Counted from the first letter of the stretch, positions 1-9,209 are shown. The stretch is DNA of 64,000 bases from CAZQFV01 sp964613665 (GCA_964613665.1 CAZTIG010000017.1:8189-72188); one strand, 5' to 3'. The notes: a model not told the origin generated them from the sequence alone. Numbers and translations are program-made.

Positions 1-2
1 GC

Positions 3-1634
3 GGCCGGATGCTGGCCGAGATTCCGGTGACCTACCCACTGCATGACTATGCCTTTGTCGTCGACCCGGCGATGTGGTCTGGTGACGTGCTGGCCGTGGA
101 GCTGGACAGCACCCCGCACTTGCCCGGTGGCGAGGACACACGCCACCTGGGCGTGGCTGTCGACCGGGTCGCGCTGGTCGAGTGGAACTGGGCGCGTTCC
201 CTGTCGCCGTGGCCGACGCCGCTGTACCTGGCGGGCACGGTGCTCTTCCTATACCTGGGGCTGCGGCGGGCCGGCCTCGGGGAAGGCGTGGCGGCGGCGT
301 GGGCCGCGGCGTTGGGGGTGGCGTTTCTGGTCGCCCTGATGCTGCCGGCCCGCCCGTTTGCGGCGGCCTATGCGCCGGGACTGTCCCTGGCCACCGCGCT
401 GGCCTATCCCGTGCTCGTGATCACCCTGCGGGCAATGGGCGGGCTGCTGGGACAGTCCGCAACCCCTCCAGACCGGTGCACGTGGCGCTGGTTGGGCGTG
501 CTGTTCCTGGTGGCCTTTCTACTGCGCTTTGCCGGGGCGCTATCTCCGCGCTACGCGTCGCACGATGCGCCCTTTCATGTCAACAGGCTTCAGTTCGTCG
601 AGCGGGGAGCGCTCTTCTTCGAACACGTCTCGATAGAGGCCGAGATGCGCAGTGACCCCTATCCGGGGACGTTGTACCTGGCGGCGGCCCCGTTGGCGGC
701 GCTGGTGCCCGACCGATTGGCAGTGCTGACATTCCTCGTCGCCTGGGCAGCGGCGAGCGAGGTCTTCCTGGTGTGGTTCCTGGCTCGCCAGGTGCTGCAT
801 GCGGGTGCCAGTCGGTGGGCGGCGTTGCTGCATGCGGCATTTCCGATCAGCCTGGCTGCCTTCTGGGCCGGCATCTACACGAACCTGTTCGCCTCGTGGG
901 TCGTGCTGCTTGTCGCCGTGGTGCTGGTCCTCTTGTGGCAAAGACGGATAGGTAGCTCTCTGCTCCTGTGGGTGCCGCTGCTGGCCCTGCTCTTCCTGGC
1001 CCATTTTGGGCTGCTCATCCTGTGGTTGCCGGTGCTGCTGCTGTGGGGTGGGCTGCTCCACCTTCGCGGGGCCGGCCGGCAGCGGGTCTGTCTGCTGCGG
1101 ATGTTGGTGGCGGGATCGGTGAGCCTCGTCCTGGTGGCCGTGCTGTACTACAGTTACTTTGCGGGCTTCTTTGGCTCGACAGCTGCCGCTGTGGGCTCCG
1201 CGCTTCCCGGCGCGGCCGGCCCTGCGGAGGGGGAGGCATCGCGGTGGGTGCGGACACTGGCCGAGCTGCGTGTCTGGTGGAGGTGGGGCGTCCTGGCCGA
1301 CTATGCGGGGATCGGGCTGCCATTGGGTGGTCTGGGCCTGCTGGGGCTGGGCTTTCGGCGCAGGAACGCGGTCGCGGCGTTGCTTTGGTCGATGGTGGCA
1401 GTGGGAGGCTTGTTCTGGGCCGTTTCCATGGCGGCCTTTTACTTCACGCGTTACATGCTCTTTCTGCTGCCGGCCGTTGCCGTGGGGGCCGGAGGGCTGC
1501 TGTGGCAATGGCGGCAGCGCGGGCTCGCCGGGCGGCTGGCAGCCGCGACGTGTCTGGCCCTTGTCTGTCTGCTGACAGTAGTCATGTGGCTGGGACTCTG
1601 CCTGTTTGGGCTGCGGCCGGTGCATGTCCTGTAG
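3..1634 (+). CDS. Polytopic membrane protein, 5' end outside window
   Basis: The reading frame is open to the left edge, so the true start lies upstream. The first ~60 visible residues are hydrophilic and look like the end of an extracytoplasmic beta-rich domain. They are followed by about 11-12 hydrophobic segments up to the C-terminus, with a charged loop near the middle that contains a DAPFHVNRLQF stretch. This arrangement resembles the uncharacterised large membrane proteins of Chloroflexota that sit near glycosyltransferase genes, but I cannot name a family. It ends with TAG at 1632-1634, and a sigma70-type promoter for the next gene follows within 30 bases, so it is probably the last gene of its unit. 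Confidence 0.75.
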   Translation, partial: GRMLAEIPVTYPLHDYAFVVDPAMWSGDVLAVELDSTPHLPGGEDTRHLGVAVDRVALVEWNWARSLSPWPTPLYLAGTVLFLYLGLRRAGLGEGVAAAWAAALGVAFLVALMLPARPFAAAYAPGLSLATALAYPVLVITLRAMGGLLGQSATPPDRCTWRWLGVLFLVAFLLRFAGALSPRYASHDAPFHVNRLQFVERGALFFEHVSIEAEMRSDPYPGTLYLAAAPLAALVPDRLAVLTFLVAWAAASEVFLVWFLARQVLHAGASRWAALLHAAFPISLAAFWAGIYTNLFASWVVLLVAVVLVLLWQRRIGSSLLLWVPLLALLFLAHFGLLILWLPVLLLWGGLLHLRGAGRQRVCLLRMLVAGSVSLVLVAVLYYSYFAGFFGSTAAAVGSALPGAAGPAEGEASRWVRTLAELRVWWRWGVLADYAGIGLPLGGLGLLGLGFRRRNAVAALLWSMVAVGGLFWAVSMAAFYFTRYMLFLLPAVAVGAGGLLWQWRQRGLAGRLAAATCLALVCLLTVVMWLGLCLFGLRPVHVL

Positions 1635-1659
1635 TGCGATCTGGGCGCTTCGGGCCGTA

Positions 1660-1688
1660 TTGCCGTCGAAGCGCTTTCGTGTTACAAT
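1660..1688 (+). promoter_or_regulatory. Promoter of VTT-domain gene
   Basis: A TTGCCG box at 1660-1665, a 17-base spacer and TACAAT at 1683-1688, preceded by GTGT. The implied transcription start near 1695 rules out the GTG at 1692 as a translation start for the downstream gene. Confidence 0.6.
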
Positions 1689-1823
1689 AGAGTGGCAGGT
1701 CCGAGGCGGTGCCGGGTGGATGATCGTGCGTCGGGGTTGCAGGATGGGTTTGCAGAGCCGCGAGAAAGCGCGTTGGCGCGCGAGGGTGGGTGGTCGGGGG
1801 GCTGGTGGGTAAGGGCACGGGGT

Positions 1824-2393
1824 GTGCTGAAGGAGAACGGGCGGTACCTGGTCTCGGTGCTGGCGTCCGTCGCGCTGACCGCGCTGATCCTGCTCTTGCC
1901 GCTGTTTCTGCCGATCCGCTACGCGGATCTGGGGAACTGGGGCTACCCCGGGGTCTTTCTGACGACGCTCCTGGCCAGCGCGACGGTGATCTTTCCCAGT
2001 CCGACGTTGGTTGCCCCGCTGATTGCCGGGACCTTTCTGCCGCCGGTGTTGGTGGGGCTGGTGGCGGGGCTGGGGGCGGCGCTGGGGGAAGTGACGGGGT
2101 ACCTGGTTGGATACGGCGCCAGCGCGCTGGCGGCGCGTTCGCGCTATTATGGGCTGATCCGTCGTTTTGTGGAGCGGTTCGGGCTACTGGCGGTTCTTGT
2201 GTTGGCCTTTATCCCCAACCCGCTGTTCGACTTGGCGGGGATTGCGGCGGGGGCGACGCGGATCTCGTACGGCCGGTTCCTGGTAGTGTGCTTTCTGGGG
2301 AAGACGGCGCGGTTCATTCTGCTCGCCTACATGGGGCGGTGGTGGCCGTGGTTGCTGCTGGGGGCGGGGTGGAGCGGGCCCCATCTTTCCTAA
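1824..2393 (+). CDS. VTT-domain (DedA/YqaA-like) membrane protein
   Basis: An integral membrane protein of the VTT / SNARE-associated superfamily. With the GTG at 1824 as start it is 189 residues. It has a first membrane helix near residues 7-30, a re-entrant-like region rich in Gly and Pro in the centre (pattern FPSPTLVAPLIAG), a Gly-rich helix with GLGAALGEVTGYLVG, and a C-terminal helix. Family members move or scramble lipids or support membrane homeostasis. The substrate here is unknown. The frame is open upstream to 1692, but the promoter places transcription start near 1695. A clear ribosome binding site is lacking, so the exact start is uncertain. The stop codon overlaps a TTCCTAAGAGAA motif that recurs at 4101. 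nnr starts 33 bases downstream and may be cotranscribed. Confidence 0.75.
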   Translation: MLKENGRYLVSVLASVALTALILLLPLFLPIRYADLGNWGYPGVFLTTLLASATVIFPSPTLVAPLIAGTFLPPVLVGLVAGLGAALGEVTGYLVGYGASALAARSRYYGLIRRFVERFGLLAVLVLAFIPNPLFDLAGIAAGATRISYGRFLVVCFLGKTARFILLAYMGRWWPWLLLGAGWSGPHLS

Positions 2394-2426
2394 GAGAACA
2401 AGCTGTGTGCATGGCGGAGGTACGAG

Positions 2427-4046
2427 ATGAAGCTGGTGACCACAGAGGAGATGCGTCTGGCCGAGCAGAGCGCTGTGGATGCCGGCGCGACGTGGGAAGA
2501 ACTGATGGAGCGGGCCGGTCGAGCGGTGGCCGATGAGGTTCTAGCGCGGCTGAAGAAGACGCGCAAGGTCAAGGGGCGGCGAGTCCTGGTGTTGGTGGGA
2601 CCGGGGAACAACGGCGGGGACGCACTGGTGGCGGCACGGCACCTGCGGGAGAGTGGCCTGGTGGTGGCCGTATACCTCTGGAACCGGCGCGAGCGCGGCG
2701 ACGCGCTGCTCGATGCGCTGGGGGAACAGGGCGAGGTGGCTGTGCTCCGGGCGGCGGAGGATGCCGGGCTATCATCGCTGCAGCGGGAGCTACGCCAGGC
2801 CGACGTGGTCATCGACGGTTTGCTCGGGATGGGGCTGCAGCGACCTGTGGAGGGCTTGCTGTGGGATATCGTAGACACGGTGAACCGGGCATCTAGCGGG
2901 ACGGTGGTGGCGGTCGACCTGCCGACAGGCGTGCAGGCAGACACCGGCCAGGTCATGGGCACGGCGATACGTGCTGCGGTTACGGTGACGATGTGTCAGC
3001 CCAAGCGGGGCCTGTACCTGTTCCCTGGTGCGGGGTGTGCAGGCGAGGTGGTTGTGGCCGACATCGGCATACCGGTGGGGTTACTGGATGGGGTGCGGGT
3101 CGAGCTCATGGACAGGCAGCGCCTGCGGGCTGCGTTGCCCGGCCGGCCGGCCGACGCCCACAAGGGCACCTTTGGGCGTGTGCTTGTCGTGGCTGGATCG
3201 CTGCACTATACGGGTGCGCCGCATCTTGCGGCCATGTCTGCATACCGGGTGGGGGCAGGGCTGGTGACACTGGCTCCGCCTCGATCCATTTACCCGATCC
3301 TGGCCGGCGGAGCGCTGGAATCGACCTACCTGCCGCTGCCGGAGGGGGAGTGGGGGGCGATTGGCGAGGACGCGGTCAAGACCCTGGCCCCGGAGCTTGG
3401 GCGATTCCAGGTCTTGGTGCTGGGGTGCGGTTTGGGGCAACACGAGGGCACGGTGGCATTTGTGCGGCGGCTGCTTCACACGCGGGAGCGGGTTCAGGCG
3501 GGGTTTGGGTTTCTGGCGCAGATGAAGGAGGAGCAAGAGTGGAGCTTGCCCCTGATGGTGTTGGATGCCGATGCCCTGAACGCGCTTGCGGGGGTGCCGG
3601 AGTGGTGGAAGGGCCTGGTGCCGGGGCAGGCTGTCCTGACCCCGCATCCAGGGGAGATGGCGCGGCTGCTGGGGGCCACGCGGGAAGAGGTACTGGTATC
3701 GCGTGTCGCTGTGGCCCAGCGGGCGGCGACGACGTGGCGGCAGGTGGTGGTCTTCAAGGGGGCGCACACGGTAGTGGCACACCCGGACGGGCGGGCGGTG
3801 GTGAACGCGATGGCCAATCCACTGCTGGCGTCCGGCGGAACGGGCGACGTTTTGGCGGGGGCGATCGGCGGGTTCATGGCCCAGGGTGTCGGACTTTTCG
3901 AGGCGGCGCTGCTGGGTGTATACATACACGCGCTGGCGGGGGATATCCTGCGAGCGGAGTTGGGCGTGGCAGGAGGGTTGGCGCGGGAGGTCATGGATCG
4001 GCTTCCGCAGGCGGTGGAGCGTCTACGTGCGGGGGCGGAGAGGTAG
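2427..4046 (+). CDS. nnr: Bifunctional NAD(P)H-hydrate epimerase / ADP-dependent dehydratase
   Basis: Repairs damaged NAD(P)H. The N-terminal epimerase (about residues 1-225) interconverts the R and S hydrates, and the C-terminal ADP-dependent dehydratase (about 235-535) restores NAD(P)H from the S form. The epimerase shows GPGNNGGDALVAARHL. The dehydratase shows the HPGEMARLLG stretch, FKGAHTVV and the nucleotide-binding NPLLASGGTGDVLAGAIGG signature. At 539 residues it is close to the ~500-530 usual for the fused YjeF-type enzyme. The start ATG follows GGAGGTACGAG. The upstream VTT gene is close, but function gives no reason to link them. Identification is firm from motifs in both halves. 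Confidence 0.95.
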   Translation: MKLVTTEEMRLAEQSAVDAGATWEELMERAGRAVADEVLARLKKTRKVKGRRVLVLVGPGNNGGDALVAARHLRESGLVVAVYLWNRRERGDALLDALGEQGEVAVLRAAEDAGLSSLQRELRQADVVIDGLLGMGLQRPVEGLLWDIVDTVNRASSGTVVAVDLPTGVQADTGQVMGTAIRAAVTVTMCQPKRGLYLFPGAGCAGEVVVADIGIPVGLLDGVRVELMDRQRLRAALPGRPADAHKGTFGRVLVVAGSLHYTGAPHLAAMSAYRVGAGLVTLAPPRSIYPILAGGALESTYLPLPEGEWGAIGEDAVKTLAPELGRFQVLVLGCGLGQHEGTVAFVRRLLHTRERVQAGFGFLAQMKEEQEWSLPLMVLDADALNALAGVPEWWKGLVPGQAVLTPHPGEMARLLGATREEVLVSRVAVAQRAATTWRQVVVFKGAHTVVAHPDGRAVVNAMANPLLASGGTGDVLAGAIGGFMAQGVGLFEAALLGVYIHALAGDILRAELGVAGGLAREVMDRLPQAVERLRAGAER

Positions 4047-4517
4047 GTGGTGCCGGGTGGGTGCAGGAGCGCTGCGCGGGCGAGTACATGCGCAACCCAC
4101 TTCCTAAGAGAAAACCAGGCGCACACCTCCGGCCTGTTCCTGATCATCTTGGAGCGGTGGGAGTTTTGTGTTAGCAGGACCTTTATTCTCTTAGGTAATG
4201 CGGACAGATCGGCCCGCGCATCCGGGCAGCGGCGCGGGCCGAAAGACAGATGCCGCGTCGGGTAGAAGCCAGGTGGCAACAATGCAACCCTGCTGGGCAA
4301 TCACTCGAATCACATGCCCCCTGCGGAGATGCTGTCCCTCCCCGGAAGTGACATACAGACTGGATGCGGTCGGCTTCGGAGCTGGGTCCCTCCGCACTCA
4401 GCCGGTCGGCGATACCTCCTTCCAGACAGGAGTTCTGCCCAATTTCACGTACGCCCCCTTGATGAACACGCTCCCCGAGCAGTGCCCGCGCCGCGACATC
4501 CGTGCCAGGAGGCCACC
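4047..4517. other. Long intergenic region with hairpin and inverted repeat
   Basis: This 471-base stretch has no convincing gene. It contains an inverted pair CCTAAGAGAA (4103-4112) and TTCTCTTAGG (4186-4195), and a perfect 10-base stem, CGGCCCGCGC at 4210-4219 with GCGCGGGCCG at 4232-4241. No T-run follows the stem on either strand, so it is at best a weak terminator of nnr. No T-box, riboswitch or tRNA signature was recognised. Confidence 0.5.
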
Positions 4518-5831
4518 ATGGTAGATCAACCACGTGCAGTCGACATCATCCTCAAGAAAAGGGCCGGCCTGCCCCTCTCCTCAGAGGAGATCACCGCCAT
4601 GGTTCACGGCTATGCCCGCGACCAGATCCCCGATTACCAGATCGCTGCCTGGCTCATGGCCATCTGCTGGCGCGGCATGGACGAACGCGAGACCACCGAC
4701 CTGACGCTGGCTATCGCTTCGTCAGGCGCGACGCTCGATCTCCACGACGTCGCCCCCATCCTGGTGGACAAGCACAGCAGCGGCGGTGTCGGCGACAAGA
4801 CCAGCCTGGTACTCACCCCGATGGTCGCGTCGTGCGGTCTCACCGTGGCCAAGATGAGCGGTCGTGGGCTCGGCTTCTCCGGTGGTACGATCGACAAGCT
4901 CGAGTCGATCCCCGGCTTCCGGGCCGAGCTCCCGTTGCCCGAGTTCCGCGAGGCCGCCCGCCGCGTCGGGCTGGTCGTCACCGGCCAGTCGGTCGACCTC
5001 GCCCCGGCCGACAAGAAGCTCTACGCCCTCCGTGACGTCACCGGCACCGTGGAAAGCCTGCCGCTGATCGCCAGCAGCATCATGAGCAAGAAGCTCGCCG
5101 CCGGCAGCGACTGCATCGTTCTCGACGTAAAGGTCGGCCAGGGCGCCTTTGTCCGGACCCTCGACGATGCGCGCGCGCTGGCCGAGCTGATGGTGCGCAT
5201 CGGTCAGCGCGCCGGCCGCAAGGTCCGCGCCGTCATCTCCCAAATGGACCAGCCCCTTGGCTGGGCCGTGGGCAACGCCCTGGAACTGCGGGAAGCCATC
5301 GACACGCTGCACGGCCAGGGGCCGGCCGACCTCGTCGCGCTCTGCCTGCACCTGGGCAGCCTCCTCCTCCAAATGGCCGAAGCGGTCGGCACCTTCGAGG
5401 AAGCCACCTCCCTCCTGCGCCAGCAGCTCGACAGCGGCGCCGCCTATGAGAAACTGCGCGCCATGGTCGCCAACCAGGGCGGGGACACGCGGGTGCTGGA
5501 CCACCCGACGCTCCTTCCCCAAGCCGAGTGGAGCGAGCCTCTTCTCAGCCCTGCGGATGGCTACGTGGCCGGCCTGGACGCCCGCCAGGTGGCCCAGGCC
5601 TGCATCGCACTCGGTGCCGGACGGACTACCAAGGACGCACCGATCGACCACGCCGTCGGTGTTGTCCTGGCCCGCAAGACAGGCCATGCCGTCAGCAAGG
5701 GTCAGCCCCTGGCGACGATCCACGCCAACGACCGCGCGCGCCTGGACGAGGCCCGCACGCTGCTGGCCCAGGCCTACCGCCTCGGTCCGGAACCGGTCGC
5801 CGAAGCGCCGCTGATCCTCGGGGTGGTGTAG
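4518..5831 (+). CDS. pdp: Pyrimidine-nucleoside (thymidine) phosphorylase
   Basis: Catalyses reversible phosphorolysis of pyrimidine nucleosides to base plus (deoxy)ribose-1-phosphate in salvage. The protein is 437 residues (family about 430-440). It has the N-terminal helical domain (1-65), the phosphate-binding DKHSSGGVGDKTSL loop near residues 82-97 and the family signature SGRGLGFSGGTIDKLESIPG near 115. A C-terminal PyNP domain begins near residue 345. The ATG at 4518 was chosen because AGGAGG lies at 4507-4512; the open frame to 4314 upstream is not family-like. The small unknown gene at 5834 follows with a 2-base gap and is probably translationally coupled. deoA-type and pdp-type enzymes cannot be separated by sequence reading alone. 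Confidence 0.93.
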   Translation: MVDQPRAVDIILKKRAGLPLSSEEITAMVHGYARDQIPDYQIAAWLMAICWRGMDERETTDLTLAIASSGATLDLHDVAPILVDKHSSGGVGDKTSLVLTPMVASCGLTVAKMSGRGLGFSGGTIDKLESIPGFRAELPLPEFREAARRVGLVVTGQSVDLAPADKKLYALRDVTGTVESLPLIASSIMSKKLAAGSDCIVLDVKVGQGAFVRTLDDARALAELMVRIGQRAGRKVRAVISQMDQPLGWAVGNALELREAIDTLHGQGPADLVALCLHLGSLLLQMAEAVGTFEEATSLLRQQLDSGAAYEKLRAMVANQGGDTRVLDHPTLLPQAEWSEPLLSPADGYVAGLDARQVAQACIALGAGRTTKDAPIDHAVGVVLARKTGHAVSKGQPLATIHANDRARLDEARTLLAQAYRLGPEPVAEAPLILGVV

Positions 5832-5833
5832 CG

Positions 5834-6352
5834 GTGGACCGTGCCCGACCTGCCTGCCCCAAATGGCTCCAAAGGCTGATCGACCAGGCGGCAGCGGCAG
5901 CTCGCGCCCCAGCCCGGCACGTCCGCTGGCGCAGGGCGCTCTGCCTGCCGCTGCCCCAGCGCCTGCTCGTGCATGGCCTGCTACGATACGCTCCCCCGGC
6001 CCTCGAGAGCGATGCCCTGCGGGCCACCGGCGCCTGCTGCGGCCTGGGCCAACCCCTGGCATCCCCACTGGGGATCCACGGCCTGCACCTGTTCCTGACC
6101 GACGAGACACAAGAGGCCGAGGCCTCCGTCCTGCTGCTGACTCCCGCCGCCTGCGCGCGACTGCGCTCGGACCGGGCCACTGAGCACACCGGTACGCGCA
6201 CCTGTCCCCTGACCGAACCCCTCCCTGCCCTGGAGACAAAACGGCATCGCGCCGAGTTCGTCGTGCGCGATGCCGTCTATGGTCTGGACACCCCCGAGCC
6301 CGATCTGCTCACCGGTCTGACCATCGAGGTCACCGTGTGGCGGCACTCGTAG
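5834..6352 (+). CDS. Unknown 172-residue protein downstream of pdp
   Basis: It starts with GTG two bases after the pdp stop and is 172 residues. I do not recognise a domain. The N-terminal half is Arg/Ala/Leu-rich. The centre has a Cys pair (GACCGLG) and a stretch GIHGLHLFLTDETQEAEA, and the end looks beta-rich. The close spacing to pdp argues for cotranscription and that it is real. Opposing evidence is the high GC content, which keeps several frames open here, and the absence of a clear independent ribosome binding site. It ends 27 bases before the convergent GerMN gene, with a small GAGCC-TTGAC-GGCTC hairpin (6357-6371) between them. Confidence 0.5.
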   Translation: MDRARPACPKWLQRLIDQAAAAARAPARHVRWRRALCLPLPQRLLVHGLLRYAPPALESDALRATGACCGLGQPLASPLGIHGLHLFLTDETQEAEASVLLLTPAACARLRSDRATEHTGTRTCPLTEPLPALETKRHRAEFVVRDAVYGLDTPEPDLLTGLTIEVTVWRHS

Positions 6353-6379
6353 ATTGAGCCTTGACGGCTCCTTCCAGCC

Positions 6380-7882
6380 TCACTCCGGATTGAGCAGCGG
6401 CCGGCCCAGGTACCCACCGTAAGCACTACCCCAGTAGACCTCCAGGCCGGCGCCATCCACCGAGACGCGCACAGCGCTGACCCCGGTGTCATAGTCTGCC
6501 GTCAGGTCATCCATCGCCAGGCGCAGCGCGTTCACCGTCAGGTCGCGGTTCGGCGCGTTCAGAAAGGCGCTCGTGAAGTCGACAAAGATCACGCTTCCGT
6601 CGCGCGAGATATCGCGGATCGCCGTGCCGGTCGGGAACGGCGACCGCGCCGCCGACCCGTAGGCCGCGCTGGGCCCCTTGATCATTTCCACGACCGTCGA
6701 CCGGGCCGTCCCCACGGTAGTCGTGACATACCGCGTGACAGGAAAGAGGTAGCGCCCATCGGCCGTGGAGAAGTACAGCGTCAGCGCTACCGCGTTCTCG
6801 CGTTCCAGCCCATAAGGGTTCTCGAAGTTCACGTACGGCCGGCCCACCGGGTCGGTGTTGCCGCTGCCAGGCAGCCCCACCGGCACACCGTCCACCTCGA
6901 ACTGCACCCGTTGCACCGTGTCGAACTCCGTCAGGGCCAGCACGACGGCCATGGCCTCACGCGAGCCGGCCCCCAGCTCCTCGAAGCTCTGATCGAAATC
7001 GACATAACAGGTGCCACCGCTGATCGAGATGTCGCGCAACGTCATTCCAGCCGGGATCGACCGCTGCAGATTGCTCCCAGCCTGCGGCCCCGCGATCATC
7101 TGCTCGATGGCCCGCCGGGCAACCTGCAGCGTGTACTCGCCCCGCCGCACGACGGGGACATAGAAGGTCCTGTCCGGGCTGAGGAAGTAGAGCATGGACC
7201 ACGTCTCGGTCGGGGGCGGCGCTGCGGTGGGAACGACCACCGGCGACGTGGGCGCAGCGGTCGGCGCGGCGGTCGGCGCGGCGGTCGGGATCGCCGTAGC
7301 CGGCGCGGTGGGGGCAGGCGTGGCCGTGGTCGAAGGCGGCGTCGCCGACGGCGGCAGCGGCGTCCTGGTGGGGGCAGCAGTCGAGGTCGGCACGGGCACC
7401 GCCGTGGGCACCGTCGTGTGCACCAGTGGAGGCACGGTCGCGGTCGCTGCGGCCGTCGCCGCCGCGGTGGCTCCAGTCGTCACCGTAGCCGCTGCGGTAG
7501 GAGTGGCCGCTGCCCCACCCCACGGCAGGAAGAAGCCGGCGATAATGCCCCAGGCGGCCAGGATCACTACCAGCAGGCCGAGTAGTGAAAGGTACAGCAC
7601 GCGATCGCGGGTGCCGAGCTGCTGCCAGAAGGCCACCAGCCGCGAGGGACGGCCGGCCGGGCGCGGAGCGCGGGCCACCGCGGCAGCAGGCGGTGCCTCC
7701 TGGCCGGCGAAGCGGGGACACTGCGTATAGCCGTCGCCCAGGCAGTAGCTCCGCTGGTCCACGTGAATAGGAAGAGGCTCCCCGAAGATGTAGCAGCGGT
7801 GCTCAGGAGTAGGGCTGGAGAAACGGATCGACCTGGTGTGCTTCAGCCCCAGGTGCGGACAGTGTCGCGACCGGCCTTCCAT
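6380..7882 (-). CDS. Membrane-anchored protein with two GerMN domains
   Basis: A 500-residue protein. An N-terminal cytoplasmic segment of ~60 residues has four Cys (8, 30, 47, 55) in a pattern resembling a small metal-binding domain often attached to LysM or GerMN proteins in Chloroflexota. One membrane helix follows at about 95-119, then a Thr/Pro/Ala linker to about 232, and two GerMN domains at about 245-340 and 370-485. Each GerMN domain shows the CYVDF or IFVDF core strand. GerMN domains occur in spore germination and cell-surface proteins; the actual role here is unknown and sporulation is not implied. AGGAGG precedes the ATG, and a consensus promoter sits about 40 bases upstream. Confidence 0.85.
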   Translation of the reverse strand: MEGRSRHCPHLGLKHTRSIRFSSPTPEHRCYIFGEPLPIHVDQRSYCLGDGYTQCPRFAGQEAPPAAAVARAPRPAGRPSRLVAFWQQLGTRDRVLYLSLLGLLVVILAAWGIIAGFFLPWGGAAATPTAAATVTTGATAAATAAATATVPPLVHTTVPTAVPVPTSTAAPTRTPLPPSATPPSTTATPAPTAPATAIPTAAPTAAPTAAPTSPVVVPTAAPPPTETWSMLYFLSPDRTFYVPVVRRGEYTLQVARRAIEQMIAGPQAGSNLQRSIPAGMTLRDISISGGTCYVDFDQSFEELGAGSREAMAVVLALTEFDTVQRVQFEVDGVPVGLPGSGNTDPVGRPYVNFENPYGLERENAVALTLYFSTADGRYLFPVTRYVTTTVGTARSTVVEMIKGPSAAYGSAARSPFPTGTAIRDISRDGSVIFVDFTSAFLNAPNRDLTVNALRLAMDDLTADYDTGVSAVRVSVDGAGLEVYWGSAYGGYLGRPLLNPE

Positions 7883-7920
7883 GTCCTCCTCCTTTGCCTC
7901 GATGGGCCTGGCGCGTCCTC

Positions 7921-7949
7921 ATTATACGGCATCAGGACAGGCTTGTCAA
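7921..7949 (-). promoter_or_regulatory. Consensus promoter of GerMN gene
   Basis: On the minus strand, TTGACA (7949-7944), a 17-base spacer and TATAAT (7926-7921): a perfect sigma70-type promoter. The implied transcript starts near 7914 and leaves a ~30-base leader. Confidence 0.8.
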
Positions 7950-7988
7950 CGACAGCCTGTAGTGGAGCCGGCGCCGGCCGTTGCGGCG

Positions 7989-8399
7989 ATGTCGAGGCTG
8001 GGTGCGCGCCATTCTTCTCGGTGCAACACGAGAGCGCTCCGCCTCACCTTCCCCCCCGATCTCGACCCGCTCTGCCCGGGTGAGATAGAAGCACGCTACC
8101 TGCGGATCATGGAACACAGCCGTGCCGATCTGCTGGCCCTGGCCGGCAGCGTGCCGCCGGAGATCCTGGATTGGCAGCCCCACGCCCAGTCCTTCAGCAT
8201 CCGCCGCCTGCTGCGCCACATCGGGAATGCCGAGGAGTGGTACGTCTCCCGCGTGGTGCCCCCGGAGACGCTGCCGCCCGAGTGGGAGAACGACGCCGAG
8301 CATGCCCACGACATCCGCGAAGCGGTTGCGGCCCTCGCCACACAGGCCTCGGCCCGGGCCGCCAAGAGCTGGCGCAAGCGAGCGAAACGGGCAATCTGA
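7989..8399 (+). pseudogene. Truncated DinB-like protein
   Basis: Residues from about 33 to 110 of this frame read like the N-terminal half of a DinB/DUF664-type four-helix protein: RIMEHSRADLLALAG, then FSIRRLLRHIGNAEEWYVSR, which carries the first metal-type His. The rest of the fold, including the C-terminal helices and the usual later His residues, is missing. The frame ends in a basic, low-complexity tail followed by a hairpin. The upstream part of the frame overlaps the promoter of the divergent GerMN gene and is unlikely to be translated, so the start is uncertain (8109 is another candidate). It is most likely a decayed gene. Confidence 0.5.
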
Positions 8400-8402
8400 C
8401 AA

Positions 8403-8430
8403 GGAGGGGCAGCCCAGGAGCTGCCCCTCC
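8403..8430. terminator. Hairpin between convergent genes
   Basis: A perfect 11-base stem, GGAGGGGCAGC (8403-8413) and GCTGCCCCTCC (8420-8430), with a 6-base loop. It lies between the DinB remnant (+) and the DUF2807 lipoprotein (-). There is no U-run, so intrinsic termination is inferred from position only. Confidence 0.5.
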
Positions 8431-8454
8431 CGAGTACCTACCGACAGTGTCCGC

Positions 8455-9162
8455 TCACCGCTGCTCGATCGACGAAGCACCCGATGTCTCGATCCTGCCC
8501 ATCGTGGGGTTGCCCACGTAGTACACGTGCGACGCCCCGCTGGCCTCGACGTCGAGCCGGCCGCTGGGGACCACCGTGGCCGAACTGGCCCCGCTCACCT
8601 CGACATCAGCGTCCCGCACCGGGAAGGCACGTAGGTCGACCGTGCTCGCGCCCGAGACGTTGGCCTGCAGACCCTGCCCCGTTCCGGTCAGCCGAACGGT
8701 GCTGGCACCCGAGACCTCCATCGTCACGTCCGCGCTCTGGATATCGCCCTCCACCGTGCTGGCACCGGACACCTCCAGGACGAGATCCCGGGCAGACCGG
8801 AAGCCGCTGATCGCCACCCGGCTGGCCCCGCTCGCCTCGACGCGGCTCAGCTCGGGCATGACGACCTCAGCCTGAAGGGTCGCGTTGGTGACCCAGGAGT
8901 TCGGCCGCAGGCCGAGGCGCAGCGTGCTGCCCTCCTTGTCCACCCGCAGGTAGGGGACGATGTTGTCGTCCACACGCACGACGACACGGAAGGACTCTCC
9001 CTGGCGGATGCTTACCTGAAAGGAAGCGCTCGCTTCCACCGCGTCGAACCCACTCAGGCTCTCCTCCCGCGTCACCACATTGCCCGACCCGCTGACCAGG
9101 TTGCCACAGGCACCCAACAGCAGGACGAGCCCAACCGCAACGACCAGGAACCTCTTGCTCAT
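8455..9162 (-). CDS. DUF2807 (GIN domain) lipoprotein
   Basis: A secreted lipoprotein of 235 residues. A signal peptide ends in the lipobox LGAC with Cys19. The mature part is a right-handed beta-helix-like series of short repeats in which the phrase VSGAS or EASGAS recurs about eight times, as in the auto-transporter-adhesin-like GIN domain (DUF2807). Function in bacteria is unknown; adhesion or envelope sensing has been proposed for the family. The start at 9162 was chosen over 9183 because AGAGGAG lies just upstream. An extended -10 promoter lies about 50 bases upstream. The gene stands alone. Confidence 0.88.
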   Translation of the reverse strand: MSKRFLVVAVGLVLLLGACGNLVSGSGNVVTREESLSGFDAVEASASFQVSIRQGESFRVVVRVDDNIVPYLRVDKEGSTLRLGLRPNSWVTNATLQAEVVMPELSRVEASGASRVAISGFRSARDLVLEVSGASTVEGDIQSADVTMEVSGASTVRLTGTGQGLQANVSGASTVDLRAFPVRDADVEVSGASSATVVPSGRLDVEASGASHVYYVGNPTMGRIETSGASSIEQR

Positions 9163-9209
9163 GGCATTCTCCTCTCTTGGCACAGCCTCTCATCGTTTCC
9201 AGTGCCGCC

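Noticed and set aside
1692..1824. GTG at 1692 as start of the VTT gene.
   Set aside because: It lies 4 bases after the -10 hexamer, before the likely transcription start.
4047..4517. T-box leader or tRNA gene upstream of the phosphorylase.
   Set aside because: The T-box sequence and tRNA arms are absent; only a hairpin and a short inverted repeat are seen.
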